This document shows, piece by piece, positions 49,620-59,546 of a DNA stretch of 64,000 nt. This stretch comes from Sporosarcina sp. FSL K6-1522 (GTDB taxonomy: Bacteria; Bacillota; Bacilli; Bacillales_A; Planococcaceae): NCBI RefSeq assembly GCF_038622445.1, contig NZ_CP152019.1, forward strand, positions 1,958,501 through 2,022,500. Reading direction: 5' to 3'. The notes below the pieces were generated by a model that saw only the letters and a program-made list of their open reading frames with translations, did no database searches and was not told the origin of the DNA. The translations under genes and the position numbers were made by a program. Position 1 is the first letter of the stretch. Every line of letters begins with the position of its first letter.

Positions 49620-49634
49620 AAGGAGGAATCCGTG

Positions 49635-50954
49635 ATGTCCAAAAAGAAAACCACTTATTTAGAAGGTTTGTTGGATGCAGAAATGAATGAAGTAGAGAAA
49701 AAGGTCACTTTCGTTTTTCAAAGAGAGCGTATTGGTTTGAAAAGCAGTGCGGAAATCGAGTTTTTGAAAGAGGCGGATTCCGAAATACGGAAAGAACTTG
49801 TCATGACAGATGATGAGTTAACTATACAGGCTGAAATTCCGGAGTCGTTTAAGCGCTTTGAAGCGCTAAAATCTGAAGATGAAAAGACAAGATGGATTTT
49901 TGCTTACCAGCTTGTCGAGAAAGTAAGGACCCACGCCTATTCTCGTTTAAGTGTTGTCATCTGTCCAGAAAACATCGTCTATAACACAGGGATGACCCCT
50001 TTTTTTATTCATTATGGCGTAATGGATAGCTTACCCCCCTTTGAAAAAAATGAAGAGCGTGTCTGGCTTGAGACAAAAGCGGTCGTTGCAGCAGTAGTGG
50101 ATGGAACTAGAACGTTTGAAGAGTATGTAAAATATCACGAGGCTCTTGATTTGAAAACAGTTGATGCTTCGATTATGTCGATGCCTGATAGCGAATCATT
50201 AGTTGCGTATATAAAAGAACAAATCGAGCAAGTAGAGGAAAAAGAAAAAAGTACTATAAGATTGCCGCGTAAAAAGTGGAAGACGTCTAAATTTTTGTCA
50301 ATTGGCCTTGGGACATTATTGATTCCAGCATTTTTATTTGTTATCTATTATTTTGTTTACGAGAAGCCCAAAAATGAGGCTTATTTAGATAGTCATCAAA
50401 GCTTTTTAGCAAAAAAGTACAGCGAAGTTGTCACTGTACTAAGTCCGCAAAGCGTGAAAGACATGCCATATGTTGTGTTATTTGAACTTGCTCACTCATT
50501 TGTAGTCAATGAAAGATTGGAAGAGGAACAGAAAAGGAACGTGTTGAATAATATCACACTCCAAACAGATGAGGAATATTTGAAGTATTGGATTTATATT
50601 GGTCGTGGTGAGGCTGAAAAGGCAATTGACTTGGCACGAGCAATGGAAGACGGCGAACTCATCACATATGGTCTATTAAAAAGGCGGGAAGAGATCCTGG
50701 CCGAAAATGATCTGACTGGTGAGGAGAAACAGCAGCTTCTCAAAGAAATCGATAATGAAGTCGAAGAGTACGAAAAGCTGATGGAGCAAGAACAGGAACG
50801 GAAGAATGAAATTGAATTGGAAAAAGAACGGAAAGAAGCAGAAGAACGGGAGGCTGAAAAGGAGCCGGACCCCAAAGAGATTTTAGAAAATCCACAGGAA
50901 GACGCACCGGAAACCGGACTAGTAGAGGAACAACCTGCTTCTGACACTAACTAG
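49635..50954 (+). CDS. essB: T7SS membrane protein EssB/YukC
   Basis: The 439-residue protein has a cytosolic pseudokinase-like N-terminal domain (about 1-205, with FKRFEALKSEDEKTRW), one membrane helix (about 218-241), and an external helical domain (about 245-380) ending in a long charged coil (EELEKERKEAEEREAEKEPD) and an acidic tail. This is the EssB/YukC layout; the protein forms a membrane complex with EssC and EsaA. ATG 49635 is chosen: AGGAGG lies 8 nt before it, while an overlapping GTG three bases earlier is possible. Confidence 0.93.
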   Translation: MSKKKTTYLEGLLDAEMNEVEKKVTFVFQRERIGLKSSAEIEFLKEADSEIRKELVMTDDELTIQAEIPESFKRFEALKSEDEKTRWIFAYQLVEKVRTHAYSRLSVVICPENIVYNTGMTPFFIHYGVMDSLPPFEKNEERVWLETKAVVAAVVDGTRTFEEYVKYHEALDLKTVDASIMSMPDSESLVAYIKEQIEQVEEKEKSTIRLPRKKWKTSKFLSIGLGTLLIPAFLFVIYYFVYEKPKNEAYLDSHQSFLAKKYSEVVTVLSPQSVKDMPYVVLFELAHSFVVNERLEEEQKRNVLNNITLQTDEEYLKYWIYIGRGEAEKAIDLARAMEDGELITYGLLKRREEILAENDLTGEEKQQLLKEIDNEVEEYEKLMEQEQERKNEIELEKERKEAEEREAEKEPDPKEILENPQEDAPETGLVEEQPASDTN

Positions 50955-50991
50955 AATGCCAATGATGAAATTATAGAAGAAGGTGTATACA

Positions 50992-53900
50992 GTGTTACAA
51001 CTTTGGCTATTTTACGATCGCTATTATCAGCGTATTGCATGTAACGAATACGAATTCAAACAACTAACAATCGGAGCTGAAATTGCACATGATATTACTA
51101 TGCAAACATTTCCGTTTCCGCGCGGTCCGATAACAATCGATGAAGGAAAAGATGGTTTTATTGTTCATGACGGAGATGTAGCGCTTGGCCGTCTGACGAA
51201 GGAGACACCCGTTTCTGTTCCACGAAAAGGAAGGGTTTTGAACCTGCATATAACGCCTAGCCTACGTCGAAAAAAGACTTTTTATCTTCATTATGAAAAT
51301 GAAATCAGGTTTGGAACGAATGATACATCTGCTACCATCAACCGATTTGATAATGTTTTTCCGGAGAGTGAAGTAGGCATCTTTTCCCTATTGAAGACGG
51401 CTGAAAGATGGCAAATTGACATGACCTCCGACTGTCTGCTGTATGTGAATGGTGAGAAGCGATCAGGAGATCTATTCATTGAAGTTGGAGATGTCATCCA
51501 ATGGGGCTTCATGGAAATTCAGTTGGTTGAAGAGGATATCCTTGAAGTGTCCGCTATTTGCGAATTTCAATCCAACCTTCCAATCGTTGAAGTGCCAAGG
51601 TCCGAAATGGCGAAAATGTATCCCTCTTATAGGCGAACACCAAGGATGATTTATGATATACCGGAGGATAAAGTGACGCTCACGTTCCCATCGCAGGAAA
51701 GTGAAGACACGAGCCGTGGATTATGGCTAATTTTGGCCCCGCCCCTTGTTATGCTTGTTGTCATGGGACTCGTTGCACTACTCATACCACGTGGAATTTT
51801 TATCATCATGTCGATTTCGATGTTTCTTTTGACAATCGTCACTTCAACTGTCCAATTTTTCAAGGACAAGAAAAGGCGGAAAATGAATGAGGAAAAAAGG
51901 AGACGCGTCTACACAGCTTATCTGCAAAATATGCGGGAAGAGCTTTATACACTTTCCAAAAAGCAGAAGGATGTCCTCGCCTATCATTTTCCTTCGTTTG
52001 AACAGATGAAGCAAATGACCAATTATTTGTCCGGTAGAATTTGGGAACGTGCGTTGGAAAGCCATGATTTTCTTGAATTCAGACTTGGGACAGGAAGTGT
52101 TCCTTCCAGTTATAAGCTTACTTTGTCTTCAGGGGATTTGGCGAATAGAGAAGTTGATGATTTATTGGAACAAACTCAACGCATGGAAGCGGTCTATAAG
52201 GAAATCCCTTCAGCACCGATTACGGCTGGACTTTCTAAAGGGATTCTAGGGCTTGTCGGAAAAGAATCCATCATCAGGCGAGAGCTTCAGCAGTTAGTTG
52301 GACAGCTTGCTTTTTTTCATAGTTATCACGACACACGATTTATCCATATTTTTAAAAATAGTGATTATCAGGCTAATGAATGGATGAAGTGGCTCCCTCA
52401 TTTTACGCTGCCCCATATGCATGCAAAAGGATTAATCCACAATGAACAGACGAGGGACCAGTTATTATCTTCACTCTATGAAATGATTCGAGAACGGGAT
52501 ATCGATGAAAATAAGGGGAAAGTGCATTTCTCTCCCCATCTCATCTTCATCGTTTCTGATTATACCTTACTAGCGGAACATGTCATTTTAGAGTACTTGG
52601 AAGGGAAGAATCACGTAGAGCTGGGGATCTCTGTGATTTTCGCCGCATCTGCGCAAGAACGGATTACAGAGAATGTACATACGCTGGTCCGTTATGTGAA
52701 TGAACGAGAAGGTGACATCATCATCGATGCCAAAAAAGCCGTACAGATACCATTTAAGCTGGATGAATATAATCCCTCGACGAATGAACGCTTTTCTAGA
52801 ATGCTAAAAACGTTAAACCACCAAGTCGGTATAAAAAATTCAATCCCGAATTCCGTTGGTTTCCTTGAAATGTTCGGTGTGAAAGAAGTCAATCAGTTGC
52901 CAATTGAACAAAATTGGTTGACGAATGAATCAGCTAAATCGCTCGCAGTGCCGGTGGGTTTCAAAGGAAAGGAAGATCTTGTAGAACTAAACTTGCATGA
53001 GAAAGCGCATGGACCGCATGGATTGCTTGCCGGGACAACTGGTTCAGGGAAAAGTGAATTTCTCCAAAGCTATATTTTATCGCTTGCGGTGAATTTTCAT
53101 CCGCATGAAGTTGCGTTTCTTCTAATTGACTATAAAGGTGGAGGAATGGCGCAACCATTTAGGAACATTCCGCATCTATTAGGAACGATTACAAATATCG
53201 AGGGAAGTAAGAACTTCAGCATGCGTGCGCTTGCCTCTATTAATAGTGAATTGAAGCGGCGCCAAAGACTCTTTGATCAGCATGTTGTTACACATATTGA
53301 TGATTATACGAATTTGGTGAAAGAGGGGCAAGCGGAGGAACCTTTGCCACATCTGTTTCTCATTTCGGATGAATTTGCAGAGTTGAAAAGTGAGGAGCCA
53401 GAATTTATCCGAGAACTTGTCAGTACTGCGCGAATTGGACGGAGTCTTGGTGTCCATCTTATTCTGGCTACGCAGAAGCCTGGTGGAATCATTGACCAGC
53501 AAATTTGGAGTAATGCTCGTTTCCGTGTGGCATTGAAAGTACAAGATGCGTCGGACAGTAAGGAAATTTTGAAAAATAGTGATGCCGCCTCAATCACAGT
53601 GACAGGACGAGGGTATTTACAAGTTGGCAACAACGAAGTATATGAATTGTTTCAATCGGCTTGGAGTGGAGCCCCTTATATGGAAGAAACGTTGGAAGGG
53701 GAAGACGAAGTATCTATCGTTACAGACCTTGGTCTGTATCCGCTGTCGGGTATCAAAACCAATTCAGGGAAGCGAAAAGGTGGGCTAACAGAAATTGAAG
53801 CGGTCACCGATAGAATTGCCCAAACCCAAAGCGCTATGGCCATTCAAAAGTTAGCGAGCCCGTGGTTACCACCACTTCCGATGCGAATCGAACATACAGA

Positions 53901-55473
53901 AATCGCATCGTTGAATCATTCAACATTACCGATTGGTTTAATTGATGAGCCTGAAAAACAGAGCCAAACCCCTATTGCCTACAATGTCATGGATGATGGG
54001 AATATTGGTGTCTTTGGATCTTCTGGATATGGAAAATCTTATACACTTCTCACAATACTACTTGGGATCTGCAGAAATTTGACATCAGAAGAAGCAAATC
54101 TATACATTTTGGATTATGGAAACGGCTCACTATTACCGCTTAGGCAGCTTCCTCACACAGCAGATTATTTCACATTGGATGAGGAATTGAAACGAGAGAA
54201 ATTAGTGAAATTAATCAAAGAAGAAATTGCACGAAGAAAAATCGCATTCCAACAGGCGGAAGTAAGTAATATTAATATGTATAACCAGTTATCAGATCAT
54301 CCATATCCACTCATTTACATCGTTGTCGACAATTATGACATTGTGAAGGAAGAGATGGAAGAGTTTGAAATGCAGCTAAACCAATTTGGCCGTGATGGTC
54401 AATCACTTGGCATTTATCTTTTTGTTGCTGCAACGAGAGTGCAGTCTGTGAGACAGTCGCTTATGAATAATTTGAAGGTGAAGATTGTTCATTACTTGAT
54501 GGATACCTCTGAAGCGTTCACGATTGTCGGACGTGTACCGTTTGACTTGGAACCGTTTCCTGGAAGAGCAATCATTAAGAAAGAGGAGTCATTCTTCTCG
54601 CAATTGTATTTACCGGCAACTGGAGAAAATGATTTTGAAGTATTGGAAGCTGTTAAAGCAAACGTTCAGTCATTGATTGAACAAAATCGCACATATAAGC
54701 ATCCGCTACGGATTCCAATGTTGCCGCTTGAGCTTTCTACGGATAATTTTGGAGCATATATTGAGGGGAAATCAGAAGCAGGTGTCATTTCAATTGGATT
54801 GGACGAGGAGAAAGTGCAGCCAATTACAATCAATTTCAAGAGAAATCATCACTGTTTACTGATAGGTCCAGCACAACGCGGGAAAACGAATATGTTGAAA
54901 TGGATGCTTCATACACTGGCAGATCAGGAAGCAGGGTTTGTGGCCATCTTTGATTCATTTGATCGTGGGTTATCGTCATTTGCACAGGAGACGCATGTGA
55001 ATTATTTAGAAACGAAAGAGCAGATGATTGAGTGGTTAACAAGTGCAGAGCAGTTCTTCATGCAAGCGGAAAAAGAATATGTTGCGCGCGTGCAACAGGG
55101 GGCAGGGAATGTAGCTGTTCTACCGTCTTATTTCTTCATTGACGGTTACACAAGGTTTTTACAAACCGTAGACATCGGTATTCAAGACCGCTTATCCAAG
55201 CTGATGAAAAATTACGCCCATCTAGGGTTTAATGTCGTAGTGTCCGGAAATAATGCGGAAATTACAAAAGGATATGATGCATTTACAAACGAATTAAAAT
55301 TAGTGCGTCAAGCCCTTGTCTTTATGAAAAAATCGGAACAGACATTGTATACAGTTGCATATGAACGGAAGGAGCAAGAGCTTCCGATTGGTTATGCCCA
55401 TTATATTTTGAACGGAAAAGACATGAAAGTTCAAACTCCGTTCTATAAGAGTGAGAGGAAGATCTTGCAATGA
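50992..55473 (+). CDS. essC: T7SS motor ATPase EssC/YukBA
   Basis: The 1493-residue protein begins with two FHA-like domains (about 1-200), has two membrane helices (about 244-290), and three FtsK/SpoIIIE ATPase domains. Domain 1 has an intact Walker A GTTGSGKS (681-688) with Walker B FLISDE; domain 2 has GSSGYGKS (1009-1016); domain 3 has GPAQRGKT (1292-1299). The protein powers export and recognises WXG100/LXG substrates. GTG 50992 is preferred (GAAGG 8 nt upstream); a GTG at 50983 is possible. Its stop overlaps esaA by ATGA. The full length argues for an active system. Confidence 0.95.
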   Translation: MLQLWLFYDRYYQRIACNEYEFKQLTIGAEIAHDITMQTFPFPRGPITIDEGKDGFIVHDGDVALGRLTKETPVSVPRKGRVLNLHITPSLRRKKTFYLHYENEIRFGTNDTSATINRFDNVFPESEVGIFSLLKTAERWQIDMTSDCLLYVNGEKRSGDLFIEVGDVIQWGFMEIQLVEEDILEVSAICEFQSNLPIVEVPRSEMAKMYPSYRRTPRMIYDIPEDKVTLTFPSQESEDTSRGLWLILAPPLVMLVVMGLVALLIPRGIFIIMSISMFLLTIVTSTVQFFKDKKRRKMNEEKRRRVYTAYLQNMREELYTLSKKQKDVLAYHFPSFEQMKQMTNYLSGRIWERALESHDFLEFRLGTGSVPSSYKLTLSSGDLANREVDDLLEQTQRMEAVYKEIPSAPITAGLSKGILGLVGKESIIRRELQQLVGQLAFFHSYHDTRFIHIFKNSDYQANEWMKWLPHFTLPHMHAKGLIHNEQTRDQLLSSLYEMIRERDIDENKGKVHFSPHLIFIVSDYTLLAEHVILEYLEGKNHVELGISVIFAASAQERITENVHTLVRYVNEREGDIIIDAKKAVQIPFKLDEYNPSTNERFSRMLKTLNHQVGIKNSIPNSVGFLEMFGVKEVNQLPIEQNWLTNESAKSLAVPVGFKGKEDLVELNLHEKAHGPHGLLAGTTGSGKSEFLQSYILSLAVNFHPHEVAFLLIDYKGGGMAQPFRNIPHLLGTITNIEGSKNFSMRALASINSELKRRQRLFDQHVVTHIDDYTNLVKEGQAEEPLPHLFLISDEFAELKSEEPEFIRELVSTARIGRSLGVHLILATQKPGGIIDQQIWSNARFRVALKVQDASDSKEILKNSDAASITVTGRGYLQVGNNEVYELFQSAWSGAPYMEETLEGEDEVSIVTDLGLYPLSGIKTNSGKRKGGLTEIEAVTDRIAQTQSAMAIQKLASPWLPPLPMRIEHTEIASLNHSTLPIGLIDEPEKQSQTPIAYNVMDDGNIGVFGSSGYGKSYTLLTILLGICRNLTSEEANLYILDYGNGSLLPLRQLPHTADYFTLDEELKREKLVKLIKEEIARRKIAFQQAEVSNINMYNQLSDHPYPLIYIVVDNYDIVKEEMEEFEMQLNQFGRDGQSLGIYLFVAATRVQSVRQSLMNNLKVKIVHYLMDTSEAFTIVGRVPFDLEPFPGRAIIKKEESFFSQLYLPATGENDFEVLEAVKANVQSLIEQNRTYKHPLRIPMLPLELSTDNFGAYIEGKSEAGVISIGLDEEKVQPITINFKRNHHCLLIGPAQRGKTNMLKWMLHTLADQEAGFVAIFDSFDRGLSSFAQETHVNYLETKEQMIEWLTSAEQFFMQAEKEYVARVQQGAGNVAVLPSYFFIDGYTRFLQTVDIGIQDRLSKLMKNYAHLGFNVVVSGNNAEITKGYDAFTNELKLVRQALVFMKKSEQTLYTVAYERKEQELPIGYAHYILNGKDMKVQTPFYKSERKILQ

Positions 55474-58301
55474 ACAGCAATAAGAAAAAAATGACTAAAA
55501 TAATAGCGGGTATCCTGCTGATTTTGGCGATACCGGTATTGTTCTTCCAACTTATGGGCGGAAGTCTTCTTAACATGAAGGGGCCGCAAAAGCGAATGAT
55601 TGCGATTGTCAATGAGGATCTTGGCGATGCCAAAGACGAGGAAAGTATCGAGATGGGGAAGGAAGTTGTCTCGATTTTAGCAGAGGATTCATCATATGAA
55701 TGGAAAGTGATGGGGCGTGGTGCGGCTGTCAATGGACTGAAATCCAATCAATACGAAGCGATTATCTATATCCCATCCGATTTTTCGGAAAATGTCATGT
55801 CTTATGATCAGGAAAACCCTGAGAAAGCGGAATTCACCTATGAAGTACAACGCCAGAAAGATAGTTCAAAGAAAGAAAAAGTCTTACATGAAATTGAAGC
55901 GGCTACAAGTCGTGTCAATCAAAAAATTTCTACACTTTACTGGAGTTACGTCGCACTCGAAATGGATCATATTAAAAATGAGTTCATCAATATTTTAGAG
56001 AAGGAAACAGAATTCCTCGATGCCATGTCGACCTATTATAAGCCGGGGTCGGAAACCATGGCAGAAGAGATGAAGAAGCAAAAAGAGCTGGTGGAAGAAC
56101 TTCGCTCCACGATCGGAGATGTGAACGGCGCACATGATGCACGGATTGAAAATGTGGATTCGTTTGGACAGCAGCTTGAAGGATTTGTTACTTATGTTGA
56201 GCATTATAAGGATTTTCAAGGAAAACAGAAGGAAATTCTTCTCCATGTGCAAGATAGTAGTCTTGAAAAAATTCAAGCTACCGCAGCAACGCAAATGAAG
56301 CAATTCAATGACTCGGTCATTGCGCTTGAAAAAAACAACGAAAAATTGAACAGCGAAATTCAAAAAGTGAACGAAACCATTGATGGCAATAAAGAAAAAT
56401 TTAATAATCTTTCAGCACTACGTCAACAGCAGGTCGATCGACAATTAAAGGATCTACTTACTGTACAAGGCACGGCCATCGATCGTTACAATGATTCTAT
56501 TTTAAAGAACCTGAAAAAGGGAATTGCGGACGGGAAAGACGGTTCTGCACAACCAGAAGCAGGCGATGGATTGCCTAATCAGGAAACGATTAAAGCGTTG
56601 AAAGAAGAAATGGAACGCAAGGCGAAGGAAAAATCTGAAGCGACACCAATAGGGTTAGCAGAAGAACAAGAGAAAGTGAACGGGATTTTATCTGCGCTCG
56701 CTGCCCTAAAAGCGAAAGTGGAAGAAACTGAACCAGATTCTGAATTCGTTGCAGAACTTACACAACTTGAAGTTGAACTAGGAGCTGTGACAGATTCGAT
56801 GTCCAGCAAGTCGGGACTATGGAGTGGAACGGCAAAAGCTGACGCAGATGACTATTCGACAGCATCGACGAACTATGGGAGTCTATACGGAAATTATGCT
56901 TCATTGCATGGAGAGTACAAATCAGTTCAGCAGATTTTGAAAAACCATTCGGCGGATACAGCAAGGTTACTAGTGGAGATAAAAGAGAAAGAGTCTGCCC
57001 TACTTCAGCATGAAGCATTAACAGCAGATAAGAAAAAAGAGTTGGAAGAACTCTTCAGCCAAGGCATTGCCAGTAGTGAAACGGAGGCATTACTCGCTTA
57101 TTATGCAACGCTTCAACAATTTGGATTCACGCTCGATGAACGTGGACAAGGTGCTCATCGAGATGAAATTTTGAAAGATGAAATATTAACAACGCTATTG
57201 GAAAACGTTGTTAGCATCAGTGAGGATGAACTTGAAGGTTGGAAATCGGTAGAAGGTGGAATTCCAGAAACACAAATGGGGATGAGTGACTTGGGCTCCA
57301 CTTTTGCGGCTATCATGTCGGGGTATGAAGAAACTGTTCAAGAGCAACACACAGCCTTGCTCGCTGATTTACATTCGATTGACGAGCAAGCGAATGTCTT
57401 ACTTGCACAGATTCAAACACCCTCAAATATGATTCCATCGGGAGAACCGGTTTCGACTGTTGGTGAAGGCGAAGTGATGGCGGGGCAACAAAATGTGGGC
57501 ACGCAGCTTGTGTCGTTGAGTAGTCTCGTGAAATCCTTGTCCGAAAGGCAAGATGGAATTGTCAATTACGCAAGCGACTTACATGGAAAAGCAAATAATC
57601 TAAAAGCCACATCCACAGTGTTTAGCGATAAATGGCAGTCAAATGTTGAGGCCATGTCGATGTTCCAAGAAGATATCCAAGAATTTCTTGCCAATACGTA
57701 CGTCGATGGACAGGAGAATGGTTATGTATTCAATCATCTTGTCACGCCCTTACAGGTGAAAGGGGAGGCAGCCGTGACGGATGAAGTGAAAAAAGTTCCT
57801 CCGGTCATTCTTTTTATCATCTTGCTTATTAGTAGTCTATTGATCGGTTTCTTTAGCCATACATTTAAGCAAGGATCGATTGGCCTGCGTTTAGGGATGA
57901 TTGGCCTCCTATCAGTACTCGTCGGATTAATCATCAGTCTGTATAGCGTGAATATGTATATTTTGCGGGATGATCGTGCAATTGAGTGGACAATTTTTAC
58001 CGTGCTCTTGCTGTTGGCAGGCGCAGCAGTGATTCGTACTGCGCTGGATGTTGGACAAACGGTAGGGTGGATTGCAAGTATTGTCTTGATGTGCCTGTAT
58101 ATTAGTCCATTACTTATTTTGGGTGTACCGGAAATTGCGATTCCAGATGTATTGTCAAAAGTGTTTATTTCCATTAAATATGAACCCGATACCCTTTTTG
58201 GATGGGGGGCCTCCATAGCGGGAATGATAGCCATCGTTATGCTAGCAATCTCATACTTTATCAATCGAGATAAAGTCATTGAAACGGCTGTGGAGGAGTA
58301 A
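55470..58301 (+). CDS. esaA: T7SS membrane protein EsaA/YueB
   Basis: The 943-residue protein has one N-terminal membrane helix (about 9-31), an extended external coiled-coil domain (about 35-770, many E/K/Q heptads), and five or six C-terminal helices (about 777-930). This is the EsaA/YueB family; the B. subtilis homologue is also the receptor for phage SPP1, its external arm projecting through the wall. The C-terminal membrane block resembles ABC-2 type proteins. ATGA overlap with essC. Confidence 0.93.
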   Translation: MNSNKKKMTKIIAGILLILAIPVLFFQLMGGSLLNMKGPQKRMIAIVNEDLGDAKDEESIEMGKEVVSILAEDSSYEWKVMGRGAAVNGLKSNQYEAIIYIPSDFSENVMSYDQENPEKAEFTYEVQRQKDSSKKEKVLHEIEAATSRVNQKISTLYWSYVALEMDHIKNEFINILEKETEFLDAMSTYYKPGSETMAEEMKKQKELVEELRSTIGDVNGAHDARIENVDSFGQQLEGFVTYVEHYKDFQGKQKEILLHVQDSSLEKIQATAATQMKQFNDSVIALEKNNEKLNSEIQKVNETIDGNKEKFNNLSALRQQQVDRQLKDLLTVQGTAIDRYNDSILKNLKKGIADGKDGSAQPEAGDGLPNQETIKALKEEMERKAKEKSEATPIGLAEEQEKVNGILSALAALKAKVEETEPDSEFVAELTQLEVELGAVTDSMSSKSGLWSGTAKADADDYSTASTNYGSLYGNYASLHGEYKSVQQILKNHSADTARLLVEIKEKESALLQHEALTADKKKELEELFSQGIASSETEALLAYYATLQQFGFTLDERGQGAHRDEILKDEILTTLLENVVSISEDELEGWKSVEGGIPETQMGMSDLGSTFAAIMSGYEETVQEQHTALLADLHSIDEQANVLLAQIQTPSNMIPSGEPVSTVGEGEVMAGQQNVGTQLVSLSSLVKSLSERQDGIVNYASDLHGKANNLKATSTVFSDKWQSNVEAMSMFQEDIQEFLANTYVDGQENGYVFNHLVTPLQVKGEAAVTDEVKKVPPVILFIILLISSLLIGFFSHTFKQGSIGLRLGMIGLLSVLVGLIISLYSVNMYILRDDRAIEWTIFTVLLLLAGAAVIRTALDVGQTVGWIASIVLMCLYISPLLILGVPEIAIPDVLSKVFISIKYEPDTLFGWGASIAGMIAIVMLAISYFINRDKVIETAVEE

Positions 58302-58305
58302 GCAT

Positions 58306-58824
58306 ATGAAGGGGAAGATGATCTGTCTAACTCTTGCAGCATTTGTCAGTGTATGGGGATACAGTTCGACGAGTGGAAGTGCTGATTCGGATGATTCGAT
58401 ACACGATTTGGAACCGTTGTTGTACGATAAACTCAAATTTAAACAAAATACCGATTATCTACATGATAACAAGAAAGTCGAAATGAAAAATACGATTCCC
58501 GTCAAGCAATTCGACATTAACTTTGACGGGAGTAAGCAGCTTCCTGAGAGAGGAGATACATCCTACCTCTTTCAAGAAGCAGAACGTGGAAAGAAAGGTA
58601 CAGTTGCAGTAAGGTCTTCTGAAATTGGACTTTTTACCATTGAGCATAAGGGCAGGAAGGAGGAGGCCGTAAGAAAACCACAAGATGAGCAACTGGCTGG
58701 AACAAATGTAAGAACGATGGTTTTTGTCGGCTTAATTGCAGTAGGTATACTATTCTTGTTCGTCTTCCTTCTTCCCAAATTAGTAAATGAGCCTGCCGTG
58801 AGAACAAGGACTGTTATCAAGTAA
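58306..58824 (+). CDS. essA: T7SS membrane protein EssA/YueC
   Basis: The 172-residue protein has a signal-like N-terminus (MKGKMICLTLAAFVSVWGYS), an external hydrophilic domain, and one C-terminal membrane helix (about 143-163, MVFVGLIAVGILFLFVFLLP), the EssA/YueC layout. ATG 58306 has GGAGGAG 8 nt upstream. It is the last gene of the secretion machine; the toxin cassette starts 30 bp later on the same strand. Confidence 0.85.
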   Translation: MKGKMICLTLAAFVSVWGYSSTSGSADSDDSIHDLEPLLYDKLKFKQNTDYLHDNKKVEMKNTIPVKQFDINFDGSKQLPERGDTSYLFQEAERGKKGTVAVRSSEIGLFTIEHKGRKEEAVRKPQDEQLAGTNVRTMVFVGLIAVGILFLFVFLLPKLVNEPAVRTRTVIK

Positions 58825-58854
58825 TCGATTTAAAAAGAATTGGAGGGGTTTATA

Positions 58855-59223
58855 TTGCCAGCTTATTATTACTTGTTAAAAGCGGAAAAACAACAAGAAA
58901 TCGTGAAACTTAATAGTTGCCAAAGTTCGTTGCAAGGAGTACAAGGGGAATTCCAGCAAAATACAGATAAATGCCTTGAACCGGAACTTACGTTAAAGAC
59001 ATGGCATGGGAATCATGCAACTAATTTCGATAATATCCGGGAAGCCGGAATCCATATGCCTTATGTAGAAATTGCAGGAGCGCAATTTGCCAAAGTATAC
59101 GATGCGATTGCCAAAAAAATCGCAGCACTCCAATTGGAGATTGAGGCGATTCAACGAATAATTGATCGAATACTGGCAGAACAAGCGGCACGGGCAGCAG
59201 AAGCAGCAAAATCAGCACAGTAA
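58855..59223 (+). CDS. DUF5082 (YwqH-like) LXG-associated helical protein
   Basis: The 122-residue protein is almost entirely helical, begins MPAYYYLLKAEKQQE, and has a coiled-coil C-terminus ending in an alanine-rich tail. It matches DUF5082/YwqH proteins, which are encoded before DUF5344 and LXG toxin genes (ywqH-ywqI-ywqJ in B. subtilis). Such pairs bind the LXG domain and help to target it for T7SS export. Start is TTG 58855 with GGAGGGG 6-7 nt upstream. Confidence 0.82.
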   Translation: MPAYYYLLKAEKQQEIVKLNSCQSSLQGVQGEFQQNTDKCLEPELTLKTWHGNHATNFDNIREAGIHMPYVEIAGAQFAKVYDAIAKKIAALQLEIEAIQRIIDRILAEQAARAAEAAKSAQ

Positions 59224-59240
59224 TCAGACAAGGGGGAAAA

Positions 59241-59546
59241 ATGATGGCTACAGAAGTTAAAATTGTGTATGCAGATGTGGAAGCTCAACTTGCCGACATG
59301 AACAAGGCAGCCGAGTCACTCAAACCAGAAGCGGAAAAAGCGATTACAGGCAACACGCTGGATGTTGTGACGAAATTGACAGAGTTATCGACACAACTGG
59401 AGCAACTTTTGGAGAGATATCAAAAGGTGCTCCTTGCGAATTGTCAAACGACAACTAATTCTATTGAATTCATGCGTGAATCAGATGAAAAAATATCGTC
59501 TGTCATGCAGTGTACCGTGTCTGGGCCGATGAAGGTGACGCCATGA
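59241..59546 (+). CDS. DUF5344 (YwqI-like) LXG-associated helical protein
   Basis: The 101-residue helical protein (VYADVEAQLADMNKAAESLK near the start) matches DUF5344/YwqI and is WXG100-like in size and hairpin shape, though without a WxG turn. It probably forms a complex with the LXG domain of the following protein and the DUF5082 protein. AGGGGGA precedes overlapping ATG codons at 59241 and 59244. Its TGA overlaps the LXG gene start (ATGA). Confidence 0.82.
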   Translation: MMATEVKIVYADVEAQLADMNKAAESLKPEAEKAITGNTLDVVTKLTELSTQLEQLLERYQKVLLANCQTTTNSIEFMRESDEKISSVMQCTVSGPMKVTP